Below, piece by piece: positions 8,461 through 17,680 of a stretch of DNA of 64,000 nt. Source of the DNA: Kitasatospora sp. NA04385 (GTDB taxonomy: Bacteria > Actinomycetota > Actinomycetes > Streptomycetales > Streptomycetaceae); contig NZ_CP054919.1 of assembly GCF_013364235.1 (NCBI RefSeq), forward strand, positions 6,827,728-6,891,727. The letters are read 5' to 3'. Each line of letters starts with the position of its first letter. The first letter of the stretch is position 1. The position numbers were made by a program, and so were the translations under genes. The notes below the pieces were generated by a model. That model was given only the letters and a program-made list of their open reading frames with translations. It searched no databases and was not told where the DNA came from.

Positions 8461-8498
8461 CGCCCGTCACCCGATCGGTGGCCACCTTGAAAAGGCTC
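8461..8498 (-). mobile_element. Solitary IS end matching copies A and B
   Basis: The reverse strand reads GAGCCTTTTCA followed by AGGTGGCCACCGATCGGGTG and GACGG, closely matching the left terminus of copy A. It is oriented as if it were the missing far end of copy B, with the two-repeat gene in between. The bases next to the two ends (AGT and GCT) do not match, so a simple transposition of the whole unit is not supported. Confidence 0.6.
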
Positions 8499-8528
8499 GC
8501 TCTCTCCGGGCCCGGGCCGTGCGGGGCG

Positions 8529-9650
8529 TCAGTGCCGGACGGGGATGACGCCGGTCAGCCAGGTGAAGACGCCCGGGATCATCGGCTTCCACACGTCGCT
8601 GCTGTGGGCGCCGCCGGTCTCCTGGACGGTGACCGAGGTCGGCGGCTTGGCGGCGGCCTTCAGGGCCTCGCCGGCCTCCAGGCCGTCGCCCTTGTTGCCG
8701 CTGACGTAGAGCGAGGTCTTCGGCGGGTTCTTGGCGGACTTCAGGATGTTGAGCGGGTTGGAGATCTCGCGCAGGTGCGGGTCCTTCGCGGTCAGCGACT
8801 TGTCCTCGACGGCCGGGTCGTTGTAGCCGGACAGGCTGACCCCGGCGCGGTAGCGGTCGGGGTGCTCCAGGGCGAGCTTCGCCGCGCAGTGGCCGCCGGC
8901 CGAGTAGCCGGCCACGGCCCAGCGGTCGGCGGACGGGTCGGCGCGGAAGTTGTCGAGGACCATCCGGGGGACGTCGCGGGCCAGCCAGGTGTCCGCGTTG
9001 ACCTTGCCGGGGACGTCGGCGCAGCCGGTGTCGGTGCTGTCGTCGAGCAGGGTGGTGCGCGGCGAGACCAGGATGAACGGGGCGACCTGCCCGCTCTGCA
9101 TCATCGGCTTCAGCTGCTCGGACACCTTCAGCGTGCCGAACCAGGTCTTGGAGGAGCCCGGCCAGCCCGGCAGCAGTTCCACCACGGGGAAGCTCTTGTC
9201 CTTGTAGGCCGGGTCGTCGTACTGCGGGGGCAGCCAGACCAGCACCTCGCCGTCCACGCCGGAGACCTGGCCCTTGAGGTCGGTGGTCCGCACGTCGCCG
9301 GGCACCTTCGGGTCGTCGACCGGCTTGAACTGCTGGATCACCTTGGCGTGCTGGGCGTCGTTGCCGGGGTCGCCGCCCTCCGGCCCGGCCTGCAGGTTCG
9401 GCACCGCGCGGACGTGGCTGCCGGTGCCGAGCAGGTCGTCCCAACTGCCGTAGATCAGGTTGGCGTTGTTCACCATGACGAACACCATGAGGACGGCTGT
9501 GATCTGACAGAACAGCAGCATCACGATCCTGGACAGCGCCTGAAAGGGCTTCGGTCCGCGGACTCTCCCCCACAGGAGGAGCGCCACCACGATCGAGACC
9601 GGCACCAGGACGATCGTGAGGAGGAGGAACGGGGTGCCTGTCAGCTGCAT
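8529..9650 (-). CDS. Membrane-anchored alpha/beta-hydrolase (esterase D/mycolyltransferase type)
   Basis: The protein has 373 aa. Two hydrophobic helices (about residues 8-28 and 42-60) anchor the N-terminus, and the catalytic part should face outward. The fold begins near GEVLVWLPPQYDD (residue 135). The nucleophile elbow is AVAGYSAGGHC with Ser250. Likely acid and base are Asp322 in GNKGDGLEAG and His349 in GGAHSSDVW. This layout matches actinobacterial enterochelin-esterase-like or antigen 85-like hydrolases with membrane domains. The substrate is unknown. It is transcribed divergently from the sugar kinase gene. Confidence 0.85.
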   Translation of the reverse strand: MQLTGTPFLLLTIVLVPVSIVVALLLWGRVRGPKPFQALSRIVMLLFCQITAVLMVFVMVNNANLIYGSWDDLLGTGSHVRAVPNLQAGPEGGDPGNDAQHAKVIQQFKPVDDPKVPGDVRTTDLKGQVSGVDGEVLVWLPPQYDDPAYKDKSFPVVELLPGWPGSSKTWFGTLKVSEQLKPMMQSGQVAPFILVSPRTTLLDDSTDTGCADVPGKVNADTWLARDVPRMVLDNFRADPSADRWAVAGYSAGGHCAAKLALEHPDRYRAGVSLSGYNDPAVEDKSLTAKDPHLREISNPLNILKSAKNPPKTSLYVSGNKGDGLEAGEALKAAAKPPTSVTVQETGGAHSSDVWKPMIPGVFTWLTGVIPVRH

Positions 9651-9887
9651 CGGGGTCTCTCGAATCGGGTCGTCCGGCCGTCCGGGGCAAGGTCCCCCGG
9701 TTCACGCATCACACTTGTCAGACTGCGTCACACACGCGATCAGTTGCTGTCGACACTCGTGGAAACCTGAGAGGAACATCACTTTTTCGTGAGAATCCGC
9801 TGGGTGCCGAACGCTCAGTCTGCCAGTTCGCCCACAGCCTTCCGACCTCGGACCGCAACCTTTACCGAATCAAGGAGCATTCGTTCC

Positions 9888-10982
9888 GTGACCCGTGCCA
9901 GCGGCCCCGCCCGCCCCGTCCTGCCCAATCTGCTGGGCCTCGGCCCGCGCGCCGAGCGCCGCCGGCGCACCCTGCCCGCCGGGGTGCTGAAGCTGCCCAC
10001 CATCGGTGTGGACATCGGCGGCACCAAGGTGGTCGCGGGCGTGGTCGACGGCGACGGCAACGTGGTGGACCGGCTGCGCACCGAGACCCCCGACAAGAGC
10101 AAGAGCCCCAAGGTGGTCGAGGACGTCATCGTCGAGCTGGTGCTGCACCTGGCCGACAAGCACGACGTGCACGCCGTCGGCGTCGGCGCGGCGGGCTGGG
10201 TGGACGCCGAGCGCTCCACCGTGCTGTTCGCCCCGCACCTGAACTGGCGCGGGGAGCCGTTGCAGCAGGCGCTCAGCTCCCGGCTGCGCTTCCCCGTGGT
10301 GGTGGAGAACGACGCCAACGCGGCGGCCTGGGCCGAGTGGCGCTTCGGCGCCGGGCGCGGCGAGGACCACATGGTGATGATCACCCTGGGCACCGGGATC
10401 GGCGGCGCGCAGGTCCGCGACGGCCACGTCGACCGGGGCAAGTACGGCCTGGCGGGCGAGTTCGGCCACATGCAGGTGGTGCCGGGCGGCCACCGCTGCC
10501 CGTGCGGCAACCGGGGCTGCTGGGAGCAGTACTCCTCCGGCAACGCCCTGGTGCGCGAGGCCCGCGAACTGGCCGCCGAGGAGTCCCCGGTGGTGCAGCC
10601 GCTGCTGGCCCGGGCCGGCGGCTCCCCGCTCGGCATCACCGGCCCGCTGGTCACCGAGGCCGCCCGGGACGGCGACGCCGTCGCCGTCGAACTGCTCTAC
10701 GAGGTCGGCCGCTGGCTCGGCGTCGGCATCGCCAACCTGGCCGCCGCGCTCGACCCCGGCCGCTTCGTGATCGGCGGCGGCGTCAGCGAGGCCGGCGACC
10801 TGCTGCTCGGCCCCGCCCGGGACGCCTTCCGCCGCACCCTCACCGGCCGCGGCTTCCGCCCCGAGGCGGACCTCGTCCACGCCGAACTCGGCAACGAGGC
10901 GGGCCTGGTCGGCGCCGCCGACCTGGCCCGGCAGGTGGCCCGCCGCTTCCGCACCGTCAAGCGCCGCCGGGTGGACGGCTGA
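9888..10982 (+). CDS. ROK-family glucokinase/sugar kinase
   Basis: The protein has 364 aa from a GTG with AAGGAG ten bases upstream; 33 further in-frame upstream codons look non-coding. The N-terminal phosphate loop is GVDIGGTKVVAGVVDGDG, the substrate loop is VVVENDANAAAWAEW, the second phosphate segment is ITLGTGIGGA, and the ROK zinc site CPCGNRGCWEQYSSG is complete. The C-terminal adenosine motif FVIGGGVSEAGDLLLGPA is present. It closely resembles streptomycete glucokinases but has an extra N-terminal 40-residue basic extension. It should phosphorylate glucose or a related sugar in the cytosol with ATP. Confidence 0.88.
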   Translation: MTRASGPARPVLPNLLGLGPRAERRRRTLPAGVLKLPTIGVDIGGTKVVAGVVDGDGNVVDRLRTETPDKSKSPKVVEDVIVELVLHLADKHDVHAVGVGAAGWVDAERSTVLFAPHLNWRGEPLQQALSSRLRFPVVVENDANAAAWAEWRFGAGRGEDHMVMITLGTGIGGAQVRDGHVDRGKYGLAGEFGHMQVVPGGHRCPCGNRGCWEQYSSGNALVREARELAAEESPVVQPLLARAGGSPLGITGPLVTEAARDGDAVAVELLYEVGRWLGVGIANLAAALDPGRFVIGGGVSEAGDLLLGPARDAFRRTLTGRGFRPEADLVHAELGNEAGLVGAADLARQVARRFRTVKRRRVDG

Positions 10983-11018
10983 GGACGCCCGACGGGGCGG
11001 GAGCGGCGGGGGTGGGGC

Positions 11019-13379
11019 TCAGCCCGCGTAGGTGCGGACGTAGTCGAAGCGCGCCGTCGCCCCCGACTTGTTCATCGACACCAGGCCGATCTTCAGCGGG
11101 CCCTTCACCGGCAGCGTCCACACCCCGGCGTACGTCCAGGTCACGCCGTCGCGGCTGGTGACGGCCCGCACCTCGTGCTCGCCGTGCGCCGCGTCCAGGT
11201 GGTGCACCAGGCGCAGCCACATCGTGTCGGCCGTCGGGCCGCCGAACATCGGGGCGTTGGCCACCGCCGTCGGCGGGGTGGTGGTCGGCCGCTCGCCCTC
11301 CTTGCCGAACTCGCTGACCTGGAGCACCGCCCCGCCGCCGTTGTTCAGCGCCAGCACCGAGTGCACCAGCTTGAACCACCGGTCGTCGTTCTCGTACAGC
11401 ACCAGGCCGGCCTGCTGCGAGGTCTGGCCCGGTGCGAAGACCAGCTTCGTCTCCACCGTGAAGTCCCCGTCCGGGGCCGGGCGCTGGAGCACCGAGGCGC
11501 TGTTGTCGCCCAGGTACAGCTCCGCGTTCTGGGTCGGCCAGGAGAGCGAGCCGCCGCCCGCCGCCACCCCGGCGGCGGGACCGCGCACCCAGCTCCACGG
11601 CGAGCCGGCGGTGGTGCCCGGCACCGCCGCCGCGTCGAACTCGTCGCTGTAGCCGGGCAGGAGCGCGCCCGGCGCCGGGTCCGCCACCCGGGCGGTCACC
11701 GGGGTGTACAGCGCGGTGGCGCTCACGTTGTCGCCCGCCGCGCCCGGGCCCCGGGCGGCCAGCGCGACCGCGCCGGAACGGGCCGCCCCGGCGGGGACGG
11801 TGCGCTGCTGCACGGCCACCGGGTCGTGCAGCCGGTCGTGGCTGACCTCCACCGTCAGCGCGGTGCCGCGCAGTTCGGCGGTGACGGCGTGCCAGGTGTT
11901 CCAGGTGAACCCGGCGGGCAGCGCGGTCAGCTGCTCCCCGGCGGAGACCCCGCCGACCACCGCCTCGGTGACCAGGGCGTTCCGGCTCCGGTCCAGCCAG
12001 GCGGTGATCCGGTCGCCCGGCCCGGCGTAGGCCAGTGCCAGCCCGGCTCGGCCGCCCGCCGCGGTGACCCGCAGGTCGGCCTCGGCGCGGACGTTCGCCG
12101 GGGCGGTGCCCGGGCCGACCGCGAACGCGGGCGCGTCCCCGCTGTCGGCGTGCGCCGCGTACCCGCCGGAGTCGGTCTCCACCGGCGCCGACCAGCCGCC
12201 GGTGCCGGCGCCCTCGGTGCGCCAGCCGGCCAGCGTCCCGCCGTCGAACGCGCCGCCGGCCGCCGGGGCGGTGACGGGTGCGGCCTGCGCGGTGTCGGAC
12301 GGGCCCGCCCCGGCGCGCAGCACCGGCCAGCCGTCGATCCAGTCCAGCCGGTCGATCAGCAGCGGGCGGCGGGTCAGGTTCAGGGTGCCCCCGGCGGCGG
12401 GCGCCAGGTCGGGCGCCTCGGCCGGGATGCCGTGGTAGACCAGCCAGTCCTGCCCGGACAGGTCGGTCTGCACCGCGTTGTGGCCCGGGCCGATCCAGCG
12501 GTTCCCGTTCGCCCCGGCCACGATCCCGGCCTTGCTGGTGAGCGCCGTCAGGTCGGTGCCCAGCTCGTCGCGGAACGGCCCGGTCGGGCTGGTGGCCCGG
12601 CCGACCTTGACCTGGTAGCCGCTGAACGCCCCCGAGCAGCAGCCGCCGTCCGAGTAGAACAGGTAGTAGTAGGCGTCCCGGTGCACCACGAAGCCGCCCT
12701 CGACCCGCCGCCCCTTGGCGACCTGGGTCACCGCGCCCTGGGTGCGGGTGCGGTCCGGGGTCAGCTGGGCGACGCAGATGGTGTCGTAGCTGCCCCAGTA
12801 CAGGTACGCCTGGCCGCCGGTGTCGGTGAACTGGGCCTGGTCGATGTTGCCGCTCGGGCAGCCGCTGGGGGAGGGCAGCACCGAACCCCGGTCGGTCCAC
12901 GGGCCGGTGGGGGTGGGCGCGGTGGCCAGCGCGACGGTGCCCGCGCCCGGCACCGAGTAGTACAGGCTGTAGTGGCCGTCGAAGTAGCGGATGTCCGGCG
13001 CCCACAGCCGGGAGCCGTTCTCCCAGGCGGGCTGGGTGGCGGGCGTGAACACCTGGCCCGCGTACGTCCAGTGCACCAGGTCCGCCGAGCGCAGGATCGG
13101 CAGGATGCGCTCGCCGTCCTCGCCCCGGCTCTGGAAGACCGGGTTCTGGGTGCCGTAGGCGTACCAGAGGCCGTCCTTGCCGCGGATCGTCGACGGGTCG
13201 GGGAAGGTGTCCACCACCCCGGCGGAGACCGGGTTGGTGTAGGTCGCGGCCGGCGCGTCGGCGGCCTGCGCGCCGTCCGCGGTTGCGGCCGGCGGGACGG
13301 CCAGCAGCCCCCAGGCGAGCGCGCAGGCGGCCAGCAGCCGCGGGAGCAGTCTTCGGTGGCGCGGGGTGCGGAGGGTCAT
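11019..13379 (-). CDS. Secreted GH43 arabinanase with C-terminal DUF1349-like domain
   Basis: The protein has 786 aa. The ATG overlaps the stop of the sulfatase gene as ATGA, so it is the last cistron of the operon. A Sec signal peptide (residues 1 to about 36) precedes a five-bladed GH43 domain. The catalytic trio can be proposed as Asp61 (TFPDPSTIRG), Asp129 (LWAPDIRYF) and Glu227 (RVEGGFVVH), a pattern typical of endo-1,5-alpha-L-arabinanases. A middle beta-sandwich of LamG/GH-associated type follows (about 400-560). The C-terminus (GYSDEFDA to VRTYAG) is a DUF1349/GH43_C2 concanavalin-like module. It should act outside the cell on arabinan or arabino-oligosaccharides. Confidence 0.88.
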   Translation of the reverse strand: MTLRTPRHRRLLPRLLAACALAWGLLAVPPAATADGAQAADAPAATYTNPVSAGVVDTFPDPSTIRGKDGLWYAYGTQNPVFQSRGEDGERILPILRSADLVHWTYAGQVFTPATQPAWENGSRLWAPDIRYFDGHYSLYYSVPGAGTVALATAPTPTGPWTDRGSVLPSPSGCPSGNIDQAQFTDTGGQAYLYWGSYDTICVAQLTPDRTRTQGAVTQVAKGRRVEGGFVVHRDAYYYLFYSDGGCCSGAFSGYQVKVGRATSPTGPFRDELGTDLTALTSKAGIVAGANGNRWIGPGHNAVQTDLSGQDWLVYHGIPAEAPDLAPAAGGTLNLTRRPLLIDRLDWIDGWPVLRAGAGPSDTAQAAPVTAPAAGGAFDGGTLAGWRTEGAGTGGWSAPVETDSGGYAAHADSGDAPAFAVGPGTAPANVRAEADLRVTAAGGRAGLALAYAGPGDRITAWLDRSRNALVTEAVVGGVSAGEQLTALPAGFTWNTWHAVTAELRGTALTVEVSHDRLHDPVAVQQRTVPAGAARSGAVALAARGPGAAGDNVSATALYTPVTARVADPAPGALLPGYSDEFDAAAVPGTTAGSPWSWVRGPAAGVAAGGGSLSWPTQNAELYLGDNSASVLQRPAPDGDFTVETKLVFAPGQTSQQAGLVLYENDDRWFKLVHSVLALNNGGGAVLQVSEFGKEGERPTTTPPTAVANAPMFGGPTADTMWLRLVHHLDAAHGEHEVRAVTSRDGVTWTYAGVWTLPVKGPLKIGLVSMNKSGATARFDYVRTYAG

Positions 13380-14887
13380 GCCGTCTCCCTGCTCGGGGTG
13401 GTGCCGGCGGTCGGCGCGGCGGGTGCCGTGCCGTCGGGTTCGAAGGCGCTGAGGGTGGAGTCCTCCAGGTGGGTGCCGATGTCGTACATCGGCGCCATCC
13501 AGTGGTGGAAGTTGTCGCCGCGCTCGCGCAGCAGGTCGTACAGCCGCCGGGTCAGCCGGGCCCGGACGTCCGCGTACGCCGCCTCGCCGTGCCGGTTGAC
13601 CAGCTCGTGCGGGTCCTCGACCAGGTCGTACAGCTCGTTGACGGACTCCGGGTTGACCACCAGCTTGTACCGGTCGTCGCGGATCATCCGCTGCGGGTAC
13701 GGGAAGTGGTGGCCGTGGAACTCGGCGACCAGCTCCTGCGGCCAGTCCGGCCGTTCGCCGCGCACCAGGGGCAGCAGGCTGCGGCTGTCGACCGCCGGCG
13801 CCGGGTCGGCGCCGGCCAGTTCGAGGATCGTCGCGGTGCAGTCGGTGAGCGAGACCAGCTCCTCGCGCACCTGCGGCGGCGCGCCCGGCACCCGGACGAT
13901 GCCGGGGATGCGGTAGATGTCCTCGTACATCGCCGGGCCCTTGTCGTGCAGCCGGTGCGCGCCGGTGAACTCGCCGTGGTCGGCGGTGAAGAACACCGAG
14001 GTGGCGTCGGTCAGGCCGAGTTCGTCGAGCCGGGTGAGGATGCGGCCGATCTGCTCGTCGATCAGGGTGACGTACCCCCAGTAGACGGCGATCAGCTTCC
14101 GGCTCACCTCGGCGGGCATCGTGTCGAACGCCCAGTGGTCGCAGTAGTTGCGCTGGACGGGCGGCTTGCCCTCGAAGGTCTCGGCCACCGAGGGCGGCAG
14201 CTCGACCAGCGCCGGGTCGTAGCGGTCGTAGTAGGCGTCGGGCAGCAGGTAGGGCAGGTGCGGACCGAAGAAGTGCGCGGCCAGGAAGAACGGCCGCCCG
14301 TCGGCCGCGTACCGCTCCAACTGCTCGATCGTCCGGGTGGCCAGGTAGTGCTCGAAGGTGGCCTCCACCGGCTGCCGGAGCCGGGCCGCCAGCAGGTTGC
14401 CCGGGTTGCCGTTGGGCGAGGTGCCGCGCACCGGATCGGTGATCCGGTACGGCGGCAGGCCGCGTTCGGCCAGGTAGGCCAGGTAGTCGGGGTGGTCGAC
14501 GGGGTTGTGCCAGCCCGGCAGGTCGGGCCCCTCGAAGCCGTACGAGGCGGCGTTGCGCTCGGTGCCGCCGTGCCACTTGCCGACCAGGCCCAGCCGGTAG
14601 CCGCGCTCCCGGAGCGCCTGCGGGAAGGTGAAGACGTCCGGCCGCAGGTCCTCCAGGTAGCCGACGTTGCGCTCCTGGTTGGCCAGCAGCCGGTGCCGGA
14701 AAGGGTTCTGACCGGTCAGCAGGCTGGCCCGGGCCGGGGTGCAGATCGCCGTCGGGGTGTAGAACCGGTCGAAGCGGGTGCCGGACGCGGCCAGCCGGTC
14801 CAGGTGCGGGGTCGCCACGTGCGGGTTGCCGTACGCGCCGAGGGTGTCCACCCGGTGCTGGTCGGTCATCAGGAACAGCAGGTTCAC
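13376..14887 (-). CDS. Type I sulfatase (Cys-type), cytoplasmic
   Basis: The protein has 503 aa. The GTG start overlaps the stop of the upstream binding-protein gene as GTGA. The formylglycine signature is ICTPARASLLTG with Cys49 in C-x-P-x-R, and the metal-binding elements are MTDQHRVDTLG at the N-terminus and FFTADHGEF later. There is no signal peptide, so hydrolysis of the sulfate ester should happen in the cytosol after import. Activity requires conversion of Cys49 to formylglycine by an FGE enzyme not found in this window. Overlaps on both sides (ABC binding protein before, GH43 after) tie it to a sulfate-ester uptake operon. Confidence 0.9.
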   Translation of the reverse strand: MNLLFLMTDQHRVDTLGAYGNPHVATPHLDRLAASGTRFDRFYTPTAICTPARASLLTGQNPFRHRLLANQERNVGYLEDLRPDVFTFPQALRERGYRLGLVGKWHGGTERNAASYGFEGPDLPGWHNPVDHPDYLAYLAERGLPPYRITDPVRGTSPNGNPGNLLAARLRQPVEATFEHYLATRTIEQLERYAADGRPFFLAAHFFGPHLPYLLPDAYYDRYDPALVELPPSVAETFEGKPPVQRNYCDHWAFDTMPAEVSRKLIAVYWGYVTLIDEQIGRILTRLDELGLTDATSVFFTADHGEFTGAHRLHDKGPAMYEDIYRIPGIVRVPGAPPQVREELVSLTDCTATILELAGADPAPAVDSRSLLPLVRGERPDWPQELVAEFHGHHFPYPQRMIRDDRYKLVVNPESVNELYDLVEDPHELVNRHGEAAYADVRARLTRRLYDLLRERGDNFHHWMAPMYDIGTHLEDSTLSAFEPDGTAPAAPTAGTTPSRETA

Positions 14888-15891
14888 TTCCCGTACGCCT
14901 TTGCGTAGGCGTCGCCCGCGTAGTACTCGGCCGGGGCCGGGGAGGTCTTCAACTGGCCGGTGGAGACGAAGAAGTCGCCCAGGCCCTTCAGCCAGCCGTC
15001 CACCGTGCCGTCCTTCGTCTTGGCCACCAGGTCCGCGGTGGACAGGGTCTGCACGTTGGCGGCGTCCGCCTTGACCTTGGCCGGGTCGAGCTTGAGCAGC
15101 GCGGCGGCCTCGGTGACCGACTCGTCCGGGTGCGCGGCCCGCCAGTCGTTGGCCGCCTGGAGCACCTTGACCACCTTCTCGGACAGCCCCGCGTCGGTCT
15201 TCGGGCCGGAGACGAACGCGGTCGGGAAGGCCCGGCCGGTGAAGTCCTTCGTCCCGGCGATCTCCACCAGGTCCGGCTTCTTCGCCTTGATGCTGTCGAT
15301 CAGCGGGTACCAGATCCCGGCCGCGTCGATCTGCCCGCCCACGAACGCGGACACCACCGTCGCCGGGTCCATCGGCACCTTCTGCACGTCGCTGGGCGAC
15401 AGCCCGGCCTGCTGGAGCGCCAGGTTGAGCACCATCTCGCCGGAGGTGCCGGCCGGCACGCCGACCTTCTTGCCCTTCAGGTCCTTGACCGAGGTGATGC
15501 CCGGCTGGGCGATCACGTGGTCGGCGTAGGTCAGGGTGTCGATCGCGACCACCTTGGCCTTGCCGGAGGCGGGCAGCCAGAGCGCGCCGGGGCCGATGTA
15601 GCCGAAGTCCAGGTCGCCCGCGCCGAGCGCCTGCACCTGGAGCGGGCCGTTGGTGAACACCTTCAGCTCCGGGTCGAGGCCCTGCTGCTTCCACAGGCCC
15701 TGCCGGTCGGCGATGGCCAGCAGGCTGGCGCCGTTGTAGTCGCTGATGTAGCCGAACCGCACCTTCACCGTCTTGCCCGCGGCGCCGGACGAGCCCGACG
15801 AGGCGGAGGAGGCGGACGAGCAGGCGGTGGCGGAGAGCGACAGGACGGTCACGGCGGAGACGGCGAGGAGGGCGCGACGGAGTATGCGCAT
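14884..15891 (-). CDS. ABC transporter substrate-binding lipoprotein (SsuA/TauA/AtsR type)
   Basis: The protein has 335 aa with a lipobox signal (LSATAC, Cys24), so it is anchored outside the membrane. The mature part follows the NMT1/SsuA fold: VRFGYISDYNGASLLAIADRQ near the N-terminus, GPLQVQALGAGDLDFGYIGP as ligand-pocket loop, and a second lobe starting with DLKGKKVGVPAGTSGEM. Relatives bind sulfonates, taurine, nitrate or sulfate esters. Linkage to a sulfatase favours a sulfate ester or sulfonate. It starts 34 bp after the ATPase gene. Confidence 0.88.
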   Translation of the reverse strand: MRILRRALLAVSAVTVLSLSATACSSASSASSGSSGAAGKTVKVRFGYISDYNGASLLAIADRQGLWKQQGLDPELKVFTNGPLQVQALGAGDLDFGYIGPGALWLPASGKAKVVAIDTLTYADHVIAQPGITSVKDLKGKKVGVPAGTSGEMVLNLALQQAGLSPSDVQKVPMDPATVVSAFVGGQIDAAGIWYPLIDSIKAKKPDLVEIAGTKDFTGRAFPTAFVSGPKTDAGLSEKVVKVLQAANDWRAAHPDESVTEAAALLKLDPAKVKADAANVQTLSTADLVAKTKDGTVDGWLKGLGDFFVSTGQLKTSPAPAEYYAGDAYAKAYGK

Positions 15892-15925
15892 GGCGATGCG
15901 GTCCTTGGGGAGAGGTGACGGAACG

Positions 15926-16753
15926 TCAGGAAGCGGAAGGGGACTGGTGGTACACGGCGTGCCAGACCTCGTTGCGGAGGCGGGCGAACCCGGGGGAGAG
16001 CCGGATCTCCTCGGTGCGCGGGTAGGGCAGGTCGACCTCCACCACCCGGTGGATCCGGCCCGGGCGGGAGGCCATCACGACCACCCGGCGGGCCAGGTAG
16101 ACCGCCTCGTCCACGTCGTGGGTGACGAACAGCACGGTGCGCCGCTCCCGGCTCCAGGTGTCCAGCAGCTGGTCCTGGAGCTGGATGCGGGTCAGGGCGT
16201 CCAGCGCCCCGAACGGCTCGTCCATCAGCAGCACCCGCGGGTCCACCGCGTACGCCCGGGCGATCGCGCAGCGCTGCCGCATCCCGCCGGAGAGCGTCTT
16301 GGGCAGCGCGTCGGCGAAGTCGCCCAGGCCCACCAGCTCGATCGCGTGCTCGGCCCGGCGGCGGCGCTCGGCGGCCGGCACCTTGGCCAGCCGCAGCCCG
16401 AACTCGACGTTGCGGCGCACCGTCAGCCACGGGAACAGCGCGTACTGCTGGAAGATCACGCCCCGGTCGGGGCCCGGCCCGGTGACCGGCTCCCCGTCCA
16501 CCAGCACCTCCCCGCCGGTCGGGGCGACCAGCCCGGCGGCCATCCCCAGCAGGGTGCTCTTGCCGCAGCCGGACGGGCCGACCACGGTGACGAACTCGTT
16601 GTCCGCGACGTCGAGCGAGACGCCGTCCAGGGCGGTGAACCGGCCGCCCTTCACCGGGTAGCTGCGCGAGACGGCGCGGAAGGAGATCTTGCTGGTCGTC
16701 CCGTCGGCCGGGGCGGGCCCGCTGAGCGGGGAGGAGGGCTTACTGCTGGTCAT
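15926..16753 (-). CDS. ABC transporter ATP-binding protein (SsuB/TauB type)
   Basis: The protein has 275 aa. The ATG overlaps the permease stop as ATGA and has AGGAA upstream, which is preferred over an ATG 15 bases earlier. Walker A (GPSGCGKST), Q-loop (FQQYALFPWLTV), signature (LSGGMRQR), Walker B (VLLMDEPFGALD) and switch His (VTHDVDEAVYLARR) are all intact. The short helical linker and lack of a C-terminal regulatory domain fit the nitrate/sulfonate importer group. It energises the adjacent permease. Confidence 0.92.
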   Translation of the reverse strand: MTSSKPSSPLSGPAPADGTTSKISFRAVSRSYPVKGGRFTALDGVSLDVADNEFVTVVGPSGCGKSTLLGMAAGLVAPTGGEVLVDGEPVTGPGPDRGVIFQQYALFPWLTVRRNVEFGLRLAKVPAAERRRRAEHAIELVGLGDFADALPKTLSGGMRQRCAIARAYAVDPRVLLMDEPFGALDALTRIQLQDQLLDTWSRERRTVLFVTHDVDEAVYLARRVVVMASRPGRIHRVVEVDLPYPRTEEIRLSPGFARLRNEVWHAVYHQSPSAS

Positions 16754-17580
16754 CGGCGTTCCTGCCATCGGGTGAGGCGGCGCTCGGCGAGCTGGAGCAG
16801 CCGGTCCATGACCAGGCCCAGCACGCCGATGGTGATCAGCCCCACGAAGATCGTCGGGAGGTCGTAGTAGAGCTCGGCCTGCTGCATCCGGAAGCCCAGG
16901 CCCTCCTGGGCGGCGATCAGCTCGGCGGCGACCAGGGTGCCCCAGGCCGAGCCCAGGCCGATCCGCATGCCGACCAGGATGAACGGCGCCGCCGCCGGGA
17001 CGACCACCCGCAGGAAGATCGCCCGGTCGTTCGCCCCCAGCACCCGGGCGGCGTTCACCAGCGTCGCGTCCACGTCCAGCACGCCCTGGAAGGCCGCCAC
17101 CACGCTGGACAGGAAGGCCGCCAGGAAGATCACCACGACCTTCGGCACCTCGCCGATGCCCAGCAGCACCACCGCCAGCGGGATCAGCGCCAGCGGCGGG
17201 ATGGTCCGGAAGAACTGCACGTACGGTTCCAGCAGGGCCCGGGCCGTCGGGTACCAGCCCATCAGGAAGCCGACCGGTACGGCCGCCAGGGTGCCGAGGG
17301 CGAAGCCGAGCAGCACCCGGCGCAGGCTGGCCAGCGCGTCGTCCAGCAGGGTGCCGTCGGCGATCAGCTCGCCCGCCCGGTCGGCGACCTCGCCGGGGCC
17401 GGGCAGGCCCTGGACGCCCGCCGCGGCCAGCAGCGACCAGGCGGTCAGGCCGACGGCGACCGCCAGCAGGTTCAGGGCGAGGGTGCGGGCCACCCGGCGG
17501 ACGCCCGAACGGGGCGCCGCCGCGGCGGGTCCGGTGGCGGACCCGGTGGCGGACTCGGTGGGGGGAGCGGTCACGGCCAT
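16750..17580 (-). CDS. ABC transporter permease (SsuC/TauC type)
   Basis: The protein has 276 aa. A Thr/Ala-rich N-terminus is followed by about six membrane helices. The cytoplasmic EAA-like loop is recognisable around NAARVLGANDRAIFLRVVVP. It is the first gene of the overlapping importer-sulfatase-arabinanase operon. The preceding 100 bp separate it from the ROK regulator on the same strand, so a promoter may lie there or the operon may start at the regulator. Confidence 0.9.
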   Translation of the reverse strand: MAVTAPPTESATGSATGPAAAAPRSGVRRVARTLALNLLAVAVGLTAWSLLAAAGVQGLPGPGEVADRAGELIADGTLLDDALASLRRVLLGFALGTLAAVPVGFLMGWYPTARALLEPYVQFFRTIPPLALIPLAVVLLGIGEVPKVVVIFLAAFLSSVVAAFQGVLDVDATLVNAARVLGANDRAIFLRVVVPAAAPFILVGMRIGLGSAWGTLVAAELIAAQEGLGFRMQQAELYYDLPTIFVGLITIGVLGLVMDRLLQLAERRLTRWQERR

Positions 17581-17680
17581 GGCGTGACCGGTCTGCGACT
17601 GCCGTGCACGGGGACGTCCTCGGGGATGCGGGTACGGGTACGGGGGTGGGGGCGGAGCGGGAACGGGGGCGGTGCGGGGG

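Noticed and set aside
7143..9770. 875-codon open frame on the plus strand across the two-repeat gene and esterase
   Set aside because: Shadow of the minus-strand genes; passes through an IS end and intergenic DNA, no protein-like motifs.
13283..14908. Long open frame on the plus strand opposite the sulfatase gene
   Set aside because: Stop-poor mirror frame of GC-rich coding DNA; composition is repetitive Arg/Val/Gly, no motif, and the sulfatase on the other strand is certain.
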